Notes under the pieces: generated by a model
Database searches by the model: none
What the model saw: only the letters and a program-made list of their open reading frames with translations
What the model was told of the DNA's origin: nothing
Made by a program: the position numbers and the translations under genes
Part shown: positions 10,983-23,044 of the stretch, piece by piece
Layout of the letters: each line of letters begins with the position of its first letter
How positions within the stretch are numbered: the first letter of the stretch is position 1
NCBI GenBank assembly: GCA_027924645.1
Contig: BSBN01000297.1
Span: forward strand, 4,464,001-4,528,000
Direction of reading: 5' to 3'
DNA length: 64,000 nt
Origin: Cunninghamia lanceolata
Lineage: Eukaryota > Streptophyta > Pinopsida > Cupressales > Cupressaceae

Positions 10983-11023
10983 TCATGAATGAATGTGGAT
11001 AGACTAGTAGGCTATGGTGGGTT

Positions 11024-12076
11024 TTAAATGGGATCAATGGTGGATGTGGAAGGATGATTAGGATCTTGATCATGTTCTTTTAGATCCAAGTTATTTGTTT
11101 GATCTTCTATGTTGGCTTGGGGGACAAGTGTCTCATCATGACAAGTGGATATTGTGGGATCATGGCTAGATAGAGAGGTCTCTTTGCTTTGAATGAAGGC
11201 CATGAAACGAGGTGAATACTCAAGTAAGTCAACAAGACTTTCATTAGATGAAGCATGTAGGTCTTGGGTGTCTGGTTCATGGATAGTTGTGGGGGCATGA
11301 CTAGGATCAAGTTGTTCATGGATACGTTCTTCATAGGTATCATATTGATCATACAAAAGGTACATGTTATGGATAGATTGGATGGGGATGATTTGATCTT
11401 GATTAGGACTAGGGCTTAATGTTTTCTCATGATTAGGATTAAACTCTTGACATACCTCTTGACTTGATTGAATGGAAGTGGAAGGCTCTTTAATAAGATT
11501 GATATCTTGTAGATCACATGATGGGGTTAAAAGACTAGACAAAGTGTTTAAGGACTCATGGGGAGGCTCAAGAATAGGTGTTGGATGACATGGCAATGTT
11601 TTATTCCTTGCAAGTAGCCAATGGATCACATCCTTTACAAGTGTATGGGTGAATGAGAAATATAGTGGATGGATGATATTTTTGGAAGTTGAAGGCTTAG
11701 GATTGGGATTTGTTGGATGGATAATGGGATTAGGATTTGGGCTAGATGGCAAGATAATGGAATTAGAGGGATTGGTTTTATCCAAGACAACCTTACCACA
11801 ATCTTCTAGGTTCTTGACCAATCTTTGAAATCGGACACAAGTGGATATGGTTGCACAATAATGGTTTTCATTATACCTTCTAGGTTTAATCATAAATGGA
11901 GAATATGCTTTGAGTGGGTATAGCTTAATCAAATTTGCTTGGATAAATTTCTCTAAAAGTATCTCCATGGAATCTTTTAATGAAGGATTAGTAGAACATG
12001 GGGATGAAATTGATGAAGGTGATGAACGGCTTGATAAAGGTGTTGGGATGGGACTAGTTGGCTCATGTGTTGGCAT
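11024..12076 (-). pseudogene. Gag-derived Pro/Ser-rich segment of Y
   Basis: A frame of 350 codons in the same frame as 12125-12724, separated by a single TAA at 12125-12127. Around residues 60-100 is HYCATISTCVRFQRLVKNLE followed by DCGKV, which looks like a decayed form of the YCxxHxxxxHxxxxC zinc-like motif and following helix of Gypsy Gag. The rest is Pro/Ser/Thr/Asn-rich and of low complexity. I see no capsid core and no catalytic motif. A structural Gag-like role is possible; confidence is limited by the composition. Confidence 0.45.
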
Positions 12077-12124
12077 ATGATTGGATGGTGAAGGTGACTC
12101 AAAGGAGGCACTTGCTAGGTTGAT

Positions 12125-12724
12125 TTATCCCTTGTCAAAGGATTTTAGATCTTGTATAAGATGACTTGGACTTTCTTGATCTATGTACATAGGGCCATTT
12201 GGACTTGCTTGTTGTTCTTGTAAGGACATTTGATTTCCATGCATATAGGTTTGCTGATGAGGTGGCATGATAGGACTTGTAGGTGAAAGGTCTTGTGAGG
12301 TGGATTGTTGTGGAGATTGGTTGATGTTGAAAGAAATAGGGTATGATGATGTGGCATTGTTATGGAAAGATGTTGGATAAGGTGATGTAGAATGGCCTTG
12401 ATAGGATGATGAAGTGGGATTAGGTGATATGTCATGAACATGATAAGTGGGTGGATTAGATTGGTATGAAGTGGGATAGGTTGATGTGCAATTGATTTGA
12501 TGTGTGGATGAACTAGGTTTTGGATTTGGAGTAGAGGCTCCTCTAATTGTGACCTTTGGTCTTGGATTGTCTTCATGACTTGGATTAGGAGGGGCTCCTC
12601 TAATTGTGATTATAGGCTTAGGTCTTGTCTCATGATTAGAGGGATAACCTCCTTGAATTGTCACCTTGGGCTTGGGATTTGTCTTATGATTATAGGGATA
12701 GCCCCCTTGAATGATTATGAACAT
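12125..12724 (-). pseudogene. N-terminal repeat-rich segment of Y reading frame
   Basis: A frame of 199 codons with short internal repeats near the N-terminus, variants of PKVTIQGGYP and PKVTIRGA, followed by a Ser/Thr/Pro/Tyr-rich part (TSPYPTSF type). It runs through a single TAA (12125-12127) into the next segment in frame, so both were one protein. I do not recognise it; its position after the leader fits the N-terminus of a Gag-like protein. Element C sits about 265 bp upstream in the leader. Confidence 0.45.
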
Positions 12725-12985
12725 CTTGACAAGTGTTGACTAGGACTAGGTTGATGATGATGTGGAGATGATTTGGTAATGATTAGGGTTTAATATGGAA
12801 GGATTAGGGATGATTAGGATGATTAGGGTTTGACTTATGGTGACTTGGATATGATTAGGAGAATGAAGTGGTTAAAAATAGGTGATTAGGATGAATGTGA
12901 TTGGATTTGAATGTGTTCGAATAATGAATTGAATGGCTTGTCTTATGTGTTTGGTGTTTAGCTTGATGTGGCAATGTTCAATCAA
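12725..12985 (-). other. Y leader next to C insertion
   Basis: Non-coding, G/A/T-rich, with repeated GATTAGG words. Continues across element C at 54792. Confidence 0.5.
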
Positions 12986-12990
12986 ATGAT
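12986..12990. repeat. Target site duplication of C (left)
   Basis: ATGAT directly before the LTR start TGTTAGATTT. The same five bases follow the other LTR at 54787-54791. Confidence 0.9.
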
Positions 12991-14238
12991 TGTTAGATTT
13001 AGGGTAGACAACTGAGAGGGGGGGTGAATTACTTGTACAAAACTTTCTCCCAATTAAACACTTAAACCCACTTTGTAATTCAGCAGCATAATGATAAATC
13101 AGTCATGGAAACATAATGCATTAAATTGAGAGAAGACACACATTAACACACAGGACACCAAGACTTTGACATGGAAAACCCGCTTAAGGGAAAAACCATG
13201 GGGTGATTAACCCAAGATTGTATTCTCTGTTAGAAGAATATAAAGAACAAAATGGCACGTGCCAATTAGGGCTCACTACTCGAGCACACTACTCACAAGA
13301 GGCCCACTGCCTACAAGAGATACACTGTCTACAAAATAATAAGTATCACATACATGAACTAGAGAATAGCATCTTCACTATGCTTGAATCAGTTCCATTT
13401 GAGCCCAATACTTATACTCTGCCTTTCATTCCTCTGCTCTCTACCACACTCTCATCACCACAAGACACTTTTGAAATGACTTTACAATCCCTTATTTATA
13501 CAAGACATCAACTTAGGAATAATCATCTAAGTCGGCAAATATCTACAAGAACATCCGTAGGATGTGTAACTCATCCAGTTGGCTAGTCTCAGAAAGAACA
13601 CCATCATCTAGAAGTAATTCTTCAATTGCTAGCTCCAACTTCAATGCGGAACACCAACACAAACTGGACATGATCCAAAGACCTCCACAAGCTTGCCTGA
13701 ATCACCAAGAACATCCACACTACATCCGCTTACTGAAATCCTTATCTCCTTCATCTGGAACCTCAAGAACACAGTTTGTCATCACTATTACAAAGGAATA
13801 GATGCTTGCGGACCTCCAGACCATGAACCAATTGATTTGTCACTTCACATGAACTTCCTAAACACTCTACCAAATCTGTAGAATAGGATAAGGCATTTCT
13901 GGATCACACCGGACCTATCTGTATCACTCTGTCACCTCTGAACACCTGCCGAAACTGATTTTACTTGAGTAGCCACAACTTCTTTAGATCATCATGCGGA
14001 CCTATGAAATATTTACTGGATCATCTTAAGACATGTACCTACAAACCCTTTGAACCACATCCTCTAATCCTCATCTTATCTTGGATCTTTATCTTACTGT
14101 CTTCACTATTCTTCTTTATTCTTGATATGACTAATTTTCTCAATATCCTTAGCAAACAGTTCATCCAATCCTTATCATTAATGCAATAGGAGTATGTTGA
14201 CATCAATGACAACACTGGTTAGACCCATACTTGTAACG
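12991..14238 (-). repeat. 3' LTR of C (1,248 bp)
   Basis: Plus-strand left end TGTTAGATTTAGGG, homologous along its length to 53541-54786. The inner end has drifted (CTTGTAACG against CTTCCAACA in the partner). It contains the block shared with element N's LTR around 13250-13330 (repeated CACTG words). Confidence 0.92.
13493..13500 (-). promoter_or_regulatory. TATA box in C 3' LTR
   Basis: The minus strand reads TATAAATAAGGG. The same site in the 5' LTR is at 54042-54049, where it would drive the element transcript. Confidence 0.6.
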
Positions 14239-14569
14239 ATCTCCCCCTTTGTCATTGATGGCAACATATGATGTGAAAAACTATTTTGACCATCAAGACA
14301 AGAACTTTTTCTCACTGACACAACTCCGCTATCAACAACAACCATTCACATGTCTTCTCTTCCTTTAATGCTCTCCCTTTTATCAGCAACCACTTATTTT
14401 TCAGATGTCTTCTCTCCCCCTTTGAAATTAATGGCAAAGGGTACATATTTGCAACTTTACCACTTCAAAATCATACCAGCTGCTCCCCCTATGTAGCAGC
14501 TCCCCATCATCAATCCAGACCACAAGATATGACTGTGATATCCACTGGACTTATCCACATTAGTGCACC
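14239..14569 (-). other. 3' untranslated region of C with repeated polypurine tracts
   Basis: The minus strand carries AAAGGGGGAGAT at 14239-14250 next to the LTR, the expected plus-strand primer. Similar purine tracts recur at 14371-14380, 14411-14423 and 14482-14490. The words ATTGATGGCAAC and AATGGCAAAGGG lie between them. The same arrangement is found in element N at 32476-32640. Confidence 0.75.
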
Positions 14570-15358
14570 TTAGTTCATCATCGGAGGGGCAATAACCCCT
14601 AACTTCTCCCTGAGATACTCAAAAGAGTCCTTAGGTAGAGGTTTAGTAAAGATATCTGCAATCTGATCCTTTGAAGGCACAAACTCTAATCTGACTTCAT
14701 TCTTGTTCACTTGCTCTCTCAAAAAGTGAAACTTGATGGATATATGTTTAGTCTTTGAATGCAACATCAGATTCTTAGATATATTTATTGCACTTGAATT
14801 ATCATAGAAGATTGTGATAGGCTTCTTATACTCCACTCTTATGTCTCTTAGCATTTGCTTCATCCACAAAACTTGAGTACAACTACCTACTGCTGCAATA
14901 TATTCTGCTTCTGCAGTGGATAGATATATTGCCTCTTGTTTCTTGCTCAGCCAAGAAACCAATCTCTTCCCCAAAAAGAATTCTCCACCACTGGTACTCT
15001 TTCAGTCATCCACATCTCCTGCCCAATCTGCATCTATATATGCATGAATAGAAAAATCATGATCTCTGGGATACCACAATCTATATTCAACTGTCCCATT
15101 TAGATATCTAAAACTCCTCTTGATTGCCATGACATAAGATTCTCTAGGATCAGTTTGGAATCTAGAAACAAGACCAACAACATTCATAATGTCAGGTCTA
15201 GTTTGAGTGAGATACAACAATCCTCCAATCATTGACCCGTACTTTTTTTGATTAGCCTTAGGAGAGTCATCATCTTTTCTCAATTTACATCCGGTTGCCA
15301 TGGGAGTATTCATTGGTTTTGAGTCTTCCATTCTAAATATTTTCAACAATTCTTTCAC
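14570..15358 (-). pseudogene. pol: Copia RNase H domain of C
   Basis: Two frames, 15358-15002 and 14974-14570, cover the RT thumb-connection and RNase H. Motifs seen: GGLLYLTQTRPDI in the connection, DADWAGD and AEAEYIA with the acidic residues, then FYDNSSAI and KHISIKFHFLRE. The last residues (FTKPLPKDSFEYLREKLG) are the typical Copia Pol C-terminus. RNase H would remove the RNA strand during cDNA synthesis. A stop and a frame change between 14975 and 15001 break it. The family assignment is firm. Confidence 0.9.
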
Positions 15359-15367
15359 ATATTTGGT

Positions 15368-15910
15368 CTAAGAAATGAAAATTCCTTTCTTTGTTTGAGT
15401 GATTTGTAGACCCAAGAAGAAATTCATTTCCCCAAGCATGGACATCTCAAATTCACTTTTCATTTGATTTGCAAAAGTTTTACACATACTATCTCTTCCT
15501 CCAAAAATGATATCATCAACAAACACTTCAACAATCAAGATGTTTTCATGATCAATTTTGAAATACAAATTACTGTTAGTAGTACCTTTGTTGAAACCAA
15601 TCTTCAAAAGATGCTTATCCAATCTTTCATACCAGGCTATTGGGGCTTGCTTTAGTATATACAATGCTTTCTTCAACTTGCAGACCATATCACCATGATC
15701 AGACAATTGAAATCCATCTAGTTTCTCAATGTACACTTCTTCTTCCAAGTCACCATTCAAGAAGGCAGACTTGACATCCATCTGATATACTTTGAAATCC
15801 TTGAAAGTAGCAAAAGCAAGAAATAATTTGACTACTTCAATTCTTGCTACCGGAGAAAAAGTTTCTTCAAAATCAACTTCTTCTATTTGAGAGTAACCCT
15901 TGTAGACCAA
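15368..15910 (-). pseudogene. pol: Copia reverse transcriptase of C
   Basis: An open stretch of about 180 codons covering the RT core: VDFEETFSPVAR, KVYQMDVKSAFLNGDLEEEV, and the catalytic FVDDIIFGG box, all hallmarks of Ty1/copia RT. The catalytic aspartates are present. The surrounding frame is interrupted by a stop just downstream (near 15365) and by another before 15910. RT acts in the particle to copy element RNA. The rest of Pol lies to the right of the inserted element G. Confidence 0.92.
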
Positions 15911-16309
15911 TCTAGATTTATTTCTGATTACTTCACCTACTTCATTCAGTTTGTTCTAGAAGACCCATTTGGTTCCAATCACATTCTTGTTTCTAGGTCT
16001 AGGAACAAGATCCCAAGTGTGATTTTTCTCAATTTGCATCAGCTCTTCCTCCATTGCTTTAGTCCATTTTTCATCATTGTAAGCTTCATTCACTATCTTA
16101 GGTTCAAACTTTGAAATCAGACAATACTCTTCTAAATATTCAACAATCATTCTTCTTGTTTGTACACCTTTTCTTTTATCACCTATGATCTGATCTTCAG
16201 AGTGGTTCAATCTTACATACCTGGGAACTTTGGGAGTTTCTTGTACTTCTGATTCTTGATTAGGCTCATTCAAACTTATCTCTTCTTCCTGATTTACTGA
16301 ATCAGTTTG
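15911..16309 (-). pseudogene. pol: Integrase-RT linker and RT start of C
   Basis: Includes RYVRLNHSEDQIIGDKRKG, typical of the linker between Copia integrase and RT, then EAYNDEKWTKAMEEELMQIE and NHTWDLVPRPRNKNVIG, which begin the RT domain. A stop near 15955 separates it from the RT core. At its upstream end the frame is cut by element G at 16314 and resumes at 51071. Confidence 0.9.
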
Positions 16310-16314
16310 GATCT
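16310..16314. repeat. Target site duplication of G (left)
   Basis: GATCT before the LTR start TGTTGTGTGG. The right partner at 51066-51070 is GATTT, one base different. Confidence 0.75.
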
Positions 16315-16764
16315 TGTTGTGTGGTTACACAACACACCCCATTTTGACTTGACAAAATAGGGACCCAACTTTTTGCTTGGCCTAGATTGTGTTTTCTGTT
16401 TTCTGGCGGTCTGGTAAAAGTAAGTCCTACAGGTGATCTTGCATGAAGGGGTTGGGTAAGTCATCATGATGAGGTTAGTTTTTTTCAAATTTAATATTTC
16501 ATGTTAATAACCTCATAGCTGGAAAGTACAAAATTTCAGGCAGATTTGCCTTTTGGATCACCCTGATATTCATTAGGGAATGAGAGTTATGACAGGTCAA
16601 AGTCCTAGTCAAACTTGATATTCTGAGGAGGGTCATATTTATAAATATCAGTCATCTTATGAAAGATCACCTTGATCCAATTTTATCACCTGATAAACCA
16701 TTTGGTTTGATTCTCTGGACATCAATTTTACATGATAGTAGTATTTACCCGTCGGTCGGCTTCA

Positions 16765-17140
16765 TATATTTTGTGGGGGTGATATTTTGAATATCACCTG
16801 ATGTTTTGAATATCACCCTATCTCTCAATATCACCCCGACACAAAATATCACCCTGCAACCAATATGACAATGACGTCATCATCATTTACCTCACAGAGG
16901 TATATTTCTAACGACCAGCCTTTTACAACAGCATGATGGTGACGTCATCCTGATCTTTTGAAAGGGGGGTCATTTTACTTTTTAGAGGTCATGTTCCCAA
17001 ATATCACCCGATCTTAAAACATGACCCGATATTCTAAATATCACCTAATATTTCAACATCACCCGATACACCGAGGGCGTCATATTCTTAATATCACCTG
17101 ATATTTCAAATATCACCCGATCTTCCGAAGATCACCCCCT
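16765..17140. repeat. Degenerate TATCACC(C/T)GAT word array in G LTR
   Basis: Words close to AATATCACCCGATATTTC recur more than ten times, irregularly spaced, for example near 16790, 16815, 16845, 17005, 17040, 17060, 17095 and 17115. The same array is in the 3' LTR at about 44840-45160. A related word also occurs inside the element at 23340. It could be a protein-binding array. Confidence 0.6.
16872..16947. promoter_or_regulatory. Two TGACGTCA palindromes in G LTR
   Basis: TGACGTCA at 16872-16879 and 16940-16947, 68 bp apart. This is the classic plant bZIP (TGA/CRE-type) core. In the 3' LTR the second copy is kept at 44962-44969 and the first has decayed to TGACACCA. Binding is inference from the sequence. 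Confidence 0.55.
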
Positions 17141-17501
17141 CATCTTGCCACTCAACATTAAATGCCATAAATGCAGTAGGTGGATTCCCGCTGATTGCGA
17201 ACACGATCTAAACACCTGGCAATGCCCATAGATTTATGATAGAACATCAATGGTTATGATTGAATTTGCCTTGTGTTTCCCTAATTTACCCTAAAAACAA
17301 GATTAAAAGTGAATTTCCAATGTCATTTTGCATTTACCCTCCGATAAAATGAGTTTTTACAGAGCGCAGAGCTTTCAAATCCTCATACAACCTACTTATG
17401 GACACGCACGACTTGCAGCAGAATAGAACATGTGATTATCACTGGTATCTGAATCTCTTTCATATAATCATCAGCATAATCAAGTAGATAAGCATTATCA
17501 A

Positions 17502-17699
17502 GTAAGTAATTAAAACCCTCCTGCCGTCGTTTTCTATGTGTCCAAGTAGTGTGCTTTTCCACTAGTTTGAAGTTATATGTTATGCATATTATGATGAAGT
17601 GATGATTAATGAATATAATGTGCATCATGCCTTGAAGATATAATGTTGTATGCATGTATGTGAAGTATTGTATGGTAAGGCTGGTCCTGTTTATTGTAG
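17502..17699 (+). other. Putative intron upstream of G LTR reading frame
   Basis: Donor GTAAGTAAT at 17502 and acceptor TTATTGTAG ending 17699, with the ATG at 17706. The 3' LTR copy has the same sites (45526-45723, acceptor TTTATTGCAG) and the same 198-bp spacing. It fits a 5' untranslated-region intron. Not proven. Confidence 0.45.
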
Positions 17700-17705
17700 A
17701 AAACC

Positions 17706-20700
17706 ATGGCAGACAAGAGGTTGAACAAGTTTGAAGCTAAATTTCTTAAACCTATGTTTCCTCAACCTGAGGATCTATGGTTCAAATATGGCATCATTGC
17801 AGATACACACCAGGGAAACACAGATTTGGTCACATGGTCATCTAGAATGCATGATGACAAGAATAATACCCTGTTGGATGCTATTTTTGTGTCAGGAATG
17901 TGGAGTGCAACTGGATTTCCTTATTTTATGGAGGCTCCAGAGTTGATTATTGAATGTGCTAGAAACTACAACCCATAGACAAGGAGAATAGAAAAACATG
18001 GTCGGGTTTATGCAGATCTGTCCATTAAGGGGATTGCAACCACTTTTAATTTGCCATTGGGAAAGAAAGTTGTCAGCATGGATTTGAAGAAACTACAAGT
18101 TGAATATGAAAATAACAAGAAAGCCGCTAGGAAGAGGATGTATCAATGAAGGGCAAAGAACAGTCCTTACACTACCTCTGCCAAATTACCAGTGCACCTG
18201 TATAAGTTTGATTTTGATGATGAATACCAATATATGATAACCTTACTTAGCAGAGTGACAGGTCAGCCTGATGCTGAAAGTTTCCATGATTGGATGTATG
18301 GGGTTATCCTGATGTGTCTTTATATAGAGAACATGCCATTATGGGCCAAAATGATAAGTGATGCCCTAAATGAGCATCTCATGAACCTAGGAGGCCTGGA
18401 GTGTTCATTTTATATGACTTCATATGTGGTATACTCATGTGCTTATAAAAGTACATTCAATGCACTTACAACAGTAGGAAGGATCGGTGGCAGTACAAAT
18501 GATGCCCACAGATGGGATCATTATCCCCAACTACAAAGACAAAATTATCTTCAAGATTACAAATTAGTGAATGATGCATTTTCTATGCATCTAGTAAGGA
18601 CAATGGAAGAAGATAAGACTAAAAGACTAAGCATGCAAGCTCAAGAAGTCATATGTAGGCATGGTGCCTACTTTATAGAATATACCACCTTTTCTTACAT
18701 CAGAATAGAGGGCTTTGCAGGATAGCCCCTCATGCTCCCAAGATATCCAACTGATATAGTTGTTTTGATGGAGTTCATGAGACAGATATCCACAATACTG
18801 GATGCTTATAAAGCAAATAAAAAGATTCCACCAGTATTGTTTCCAATAACAATGGGTTGGTAGATATGCCAAGATTCTAAAAACATCAAGAAAGCCATAG
18901 TTGGTCTGGACATGATGCAATTATAGCCATTCCCATTGGCAAGATCATATTGCCCATATGGGAGGATGCAGAAGATCATGGGGAAGCCCATCCATCAAAA
19001 GCACTTGGAGGATTTTTGGACAGATGGTGAGGATGAGGTTGAGGCTAGAAGAAGAAAATGTCAGAGGCTAACTCTCAACCAGATCATAATATTTGATTGT
19101 ATTCCAGTGCCTGTGTAATTAAAAGGGGATGATGGCAAAATAATAGCAAATGAATATGAAGAAAAGAAGATATATAATGACACAATCTTAGTGCCTGATC
19201 TTACACAACCTAAGGATATCTCATTAGACCAATTTACAGGTAGGATGTTGCAGCTAACCCAGTCTTGGGTAATTGAACAAATAAATGCATTGAAGAAGGG
19301 TATAGCCCTTACAGTTGATAATAAGAAGAAGAGACAGGAGATTCCTAACAATGAATATGATGACTTTCTGATTGAAAAGAGGAAATCTAAAGGAGAAATA
19401 ATGCCACCTCAAGTACAAAGAAAGAGACCCCCTAGAGGTAAGAAAATTGATAATGAACCTAAAGGGGTAATAGTTGAAAGAATAGTTATATCAACAGAGG
19501 ATGCATCCACATCAGGACAGGCAGCAGCCTCATCAGCACTACCTCCCATGGATAAACAGAAGGCTAAAAAGATCCAAAGGCCAGTTGTGGGAGCTACTGA
19601 AACATATGAGGAGGGTCAAGCATCACAAAAACAAATAGAAAAGGATGTTCCTCTTGATGAAGAACCTGAAGAGGAAGACCCTATGCCCCTCATTAGAAAA
19701 AGAAAAGCACCTCAGGTGATGGCATCTACACCTAAGGAACGGAGAACATCCATGAGGTGAAATAAAGCATATCCCATGGTATTAAGGGGAGATGGTGGTG
19801 AAGTATTCAGAAATGAATTACAACATAACATGCCACTTCCCACCATTGTTCAGTTCAAGACTGAACAAGCTGAAAAACAAATGAAAGAAGCCTTTAGGCC
19901 AATTCAAAGTGGTCTTGTCTCACTAGAAGAGACAGTTGACTTATATGATGATGAGGTAGTAAAAGATGTAACCTCTCAACAAATGGAAACCCTTGCTGCT
20001 AACACCTACATAACTCCACAAGGAACTCCATCAGTACAAGTGGCTGTGTTAGAAGAACTGAAGCAAGTGGAATAGAAAAAAGGAAAGGAGCCCAGAAAGG
20101 ATTGCACAACAAATAGGGCTTGATGAATTGGTTGATCAGGTAACTGGCCCTGCAATGATCGATCTAACATACAGAGAGGATGTAAGTCCTAGAGATCAAG
20201 TAGGTGCACCTGATAAAGTAGAAAATATTGAGAAAGTGAAGCTGGCAGAAATGGAAGGCCATACTTTAGATATGGGCCAACAACAACAAGATATATCTAA
20301 TGAGCCCAAAATAGTTGAAGTCCAAGAAAAGGGTGGGAATGACAAGGCCATATTAAGTGAAGAAGTACCCTAGACTCAAGAAGCCTCTAGTGAAAAGGAC
20401 ACATCAGGTTAGGATGACCTAAAAACTCAAGAGGTAGATACTACAGGTACGGAGCATAATGTGATGCAAGATCAGGTAGATGCACCTAAGACAGATACTA
20501 TGACATCCATAGATGCAAATGTGCCTCATAATGAGGAAATTACCAAGGGGGATGAAACAAAAAAGGATGAAGTGAAGGACCAGTTACAGGATCATCATGT
20601 GGATGCATCACAAGATCCTCCACCACAAGAAGAAGTTCCTCAATAGGAGGAAGTACCCCAAGATCACCCTCATGAAGAGCATCATGAGGAAGAAATAAGG

Positions 20701-22023
20701 AAGTCACCATCTCCATTGAAAATAGATGTAATTACTAGAGAACAAGGTGATCATGATGAGGATGATGAATGACAGTGATCCCGAGACCAAGTTCCTCCAT
20801 GGCTTGAGAAAGAAATAGGTATGGAATTAGGTTTTGAAATCCAAGAGTTTGATGTGTCAACACTATTTTTAGAGACCATCATGAAGCCGAAGAGGAAGGC
20901 CAGGTTAACCTCAGCCATAAAAAGAGATTCTGCTACGGGCAGAAGGACTGCTCAGGTAGCACTTCCCATGGTTGAAAAGGAGAAAGGTAAGATCACCCTG
21001 GAAGAATTCCAGATCACTACTATTGATTTAGGGTTTGCTAATGAAGAGCAGGAAGGTCAAGAGGGAAAAGATATAATTGATCCTTTAACCCAAAGGGTAA
21101 AGAAGGAAAAAGAGAAAAATAAGTAGCATAAACAGCACATTGCTTAGCTGCATACCTACATAAAAGGGTTAATTAACCCTAATGATACTTCAAATTCAGA
21201 AGCAGTCCCATTGACTGTAATTTCTTAGGAAGAGGTCAATAAGTTGGACCTTATGAAGCACGAATCAATAATAATGAGAAAGTGGATGGCATCCGCACTC
21301 AGTGGAGCTGAAGAAGTAGTGAAGGCCTCTTTGCAGAGGTGGAATTCTTTAAGTATCTCCAGAAGGAAGGTTGATAAATTACAAATGGAGGCCGGAAGAG
21401 GGTCATTCTAATTAGAGAAAGTCTTGAGTGCTTTGGTTGAAATAAAGAGGATTAATCCTCAAGTTCTAATAAACAAACAGGTGTTGGATAATAATACTAC
21501 CATGCTGATAGATATCTGGTATAGAGATATCAAATTTGAATGTGATGTATTAAAGAGATGCAATAGCAAATTAAGACACATCAACATGAAGTTGTATGAC
21601 ATGATGTCATTTGAAGCAGAGATCCTAGAGGCCCTTGAGGGCAAAATAGAAGGAAAGATTGAGAATCAAGATGCAAGTTTTGCTATAAAGGCTCTGCATA
21701 ATAACTTCCAGCTGATAGCTGATGACCCCCTTAAGCACCTGACGGAAGAAGCCATGGACAAGATCATGAGGGTCAAGGTTAGGGTGGAGAATTACAATGA
21801 AACATTAGGAGTAGGAGGAGCAAATTGGAGGCTCTTTGAGATAAATATCAGGCCCACAGGCATGCCATTGCCAAAGAAAAACTCAGGATGGCAGAGAGGT
21901 TGAACGAGTGGTGGGAGCATATGAAAATGTCAGGACAATCATGCAGGCCCATATGCAAAGCAACGCTCATCAGGATGATGAAGATATGGGAAGTGATGAT
22001 CCTGATGCTCTTGATGAAGAGTA
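17706..22023 (+). pseudogene. Large accessory reading frame inside G 5' LTR
   Basis: About 1,400 codons starting at the ATG (MADKRLNKFEAKF) just after a splice-acceptor-like site. It is broken here by stops at 17976, 18147, 18723 and others. The first ~450 residues look globular (for example YKFDFDDEYQYMI, GVILMCLYIEN, MLPRYPTDIVVLMEFM). A basic linker follows with RKRKAP, then a long acidic Glu/Asp/Gln-rich middle, and a helical C-terminus near 21424-21900 (MSALVEIKRINPQ to the end). I do not recognise the family. Because it lies upstream of the LTR TATA box, a full-length element RNA would carry it at its 3' end, after pol. Parallel copy at 45730-50050. Confidence 0.75.
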
Positions 22024-22211
22024 GATGAAGATGCAATACCAAAGAAGGCATAAGCATCCAACATTTGGAGAAAATAAGTAATTCAGATGGTTGCCAGTTG
22101 GCAACTTGTGCCACGTGAAATGTTAACTAAGTCAAAGATGAATATCCACCGTAGATCTTAATAGACAAATCTTGATCGTAGATCATGTGTAACCGCTCCC
22201 TCACCTTGTTC

Positions 22212-22219
22212 TATAAAAG
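22212..22219 (+). promoter_or_regulatory. TATA box of G 5' LTR
   Basis: CTATAAAAGG, conserved in the other LTR at 50238-50245. It lies 830 bp before the LTR end, so U3 would be about 5.9 kb and R-U5 about 0.8 kb. It is likely the promoter of the element's genomic RNA. Confidence 0.7.
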
Positions 22220-23044
22220 GTACAGGGATGCTTTGTTTTGAACATTCGAAGCTTAATTGAAATTTGTTTGCTGAAGTATTAGGGCTCATTTCAAAGTTAT
22301 TGTTTATGTACATGTTTTTGCATACTTAATGAAAGAGAATACTATTTTGATTACAAATCATTGTAAATTATGAGCAATCTATGTCTGAAGTCTTGATATA
22401 TGCTTTGATTTGCTGCATCCCTTGGAGTGCTCATAAGTCTGCATATATTGTCTTCATTCATCATCCTTTGAAGTTAGCATCAACTGTATCTAGCTGTGGA
22501 ACATCCTAGTGAACATATGGTTTGATTTCTTCTCCTAATGACAATATCAAGTGCATATGTGGCTCAATAGCTGAAGATTCATCATAATTTGAAGTTTTCA
22601 TTTACATTTCTTTAATTTTAGAACAATTTGCCATTGCAATTGCAAATAATTGACAATCAGAAGCAAAGTACATGAAATATGTGGACATCTCATAGATAAC
22701 TGTATACTCATAGCATATTTGAAGATAAATCATGTGTAATTGATAAATATCATGCAGAGATTTAAGCATAGACACACTATTTGCAGAAATATATTATGTA
22801 GAATGACCTTTCTATGTAGCATCATTACAGGAACATAATCATATTGATAATCCAACGTAAGGCCCCAAAATGGAAACAACAAGACACATCAACCACTGAG
22901 TAATGTCAGTTGATTAAGACCTAATCCACAGAGACTTGGGATCATGAATTCTTTGAATTCATCGTATCTTTCAAGATGAGTAAAGGTTGATGTATAAGTT
23001 TTATTCTATGTTTGTTTATGACTAACATCATGATCAACATAAAT

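Larger units (their letters stand above)
16315..23039 (+). repeat. 5' LTR of G (6,725 bp)
   Basis: Starts with the perfect hairpin TGTTGTG-TGGTTA-CACAACA and ends ATGATCAACA. It is homologous throughout to 44371-51065. In order it holds a TATCACC-word array, two TGACGTCA sites, a putative 198-bp intron, the large reading frame 17706-22023, a TATA box at 22212, and about 820 bp to the LTR end. The primer-site candidate follows. LTRs this long are rare. Confidence 0.93.

Noticed and set aside
13203..13881. Plus-strand frames in C's LTR, with counterparts at 53929-54430
   Set aside because: LTR sequence antisense to the element; duplication by LTR structure gives false conservation.
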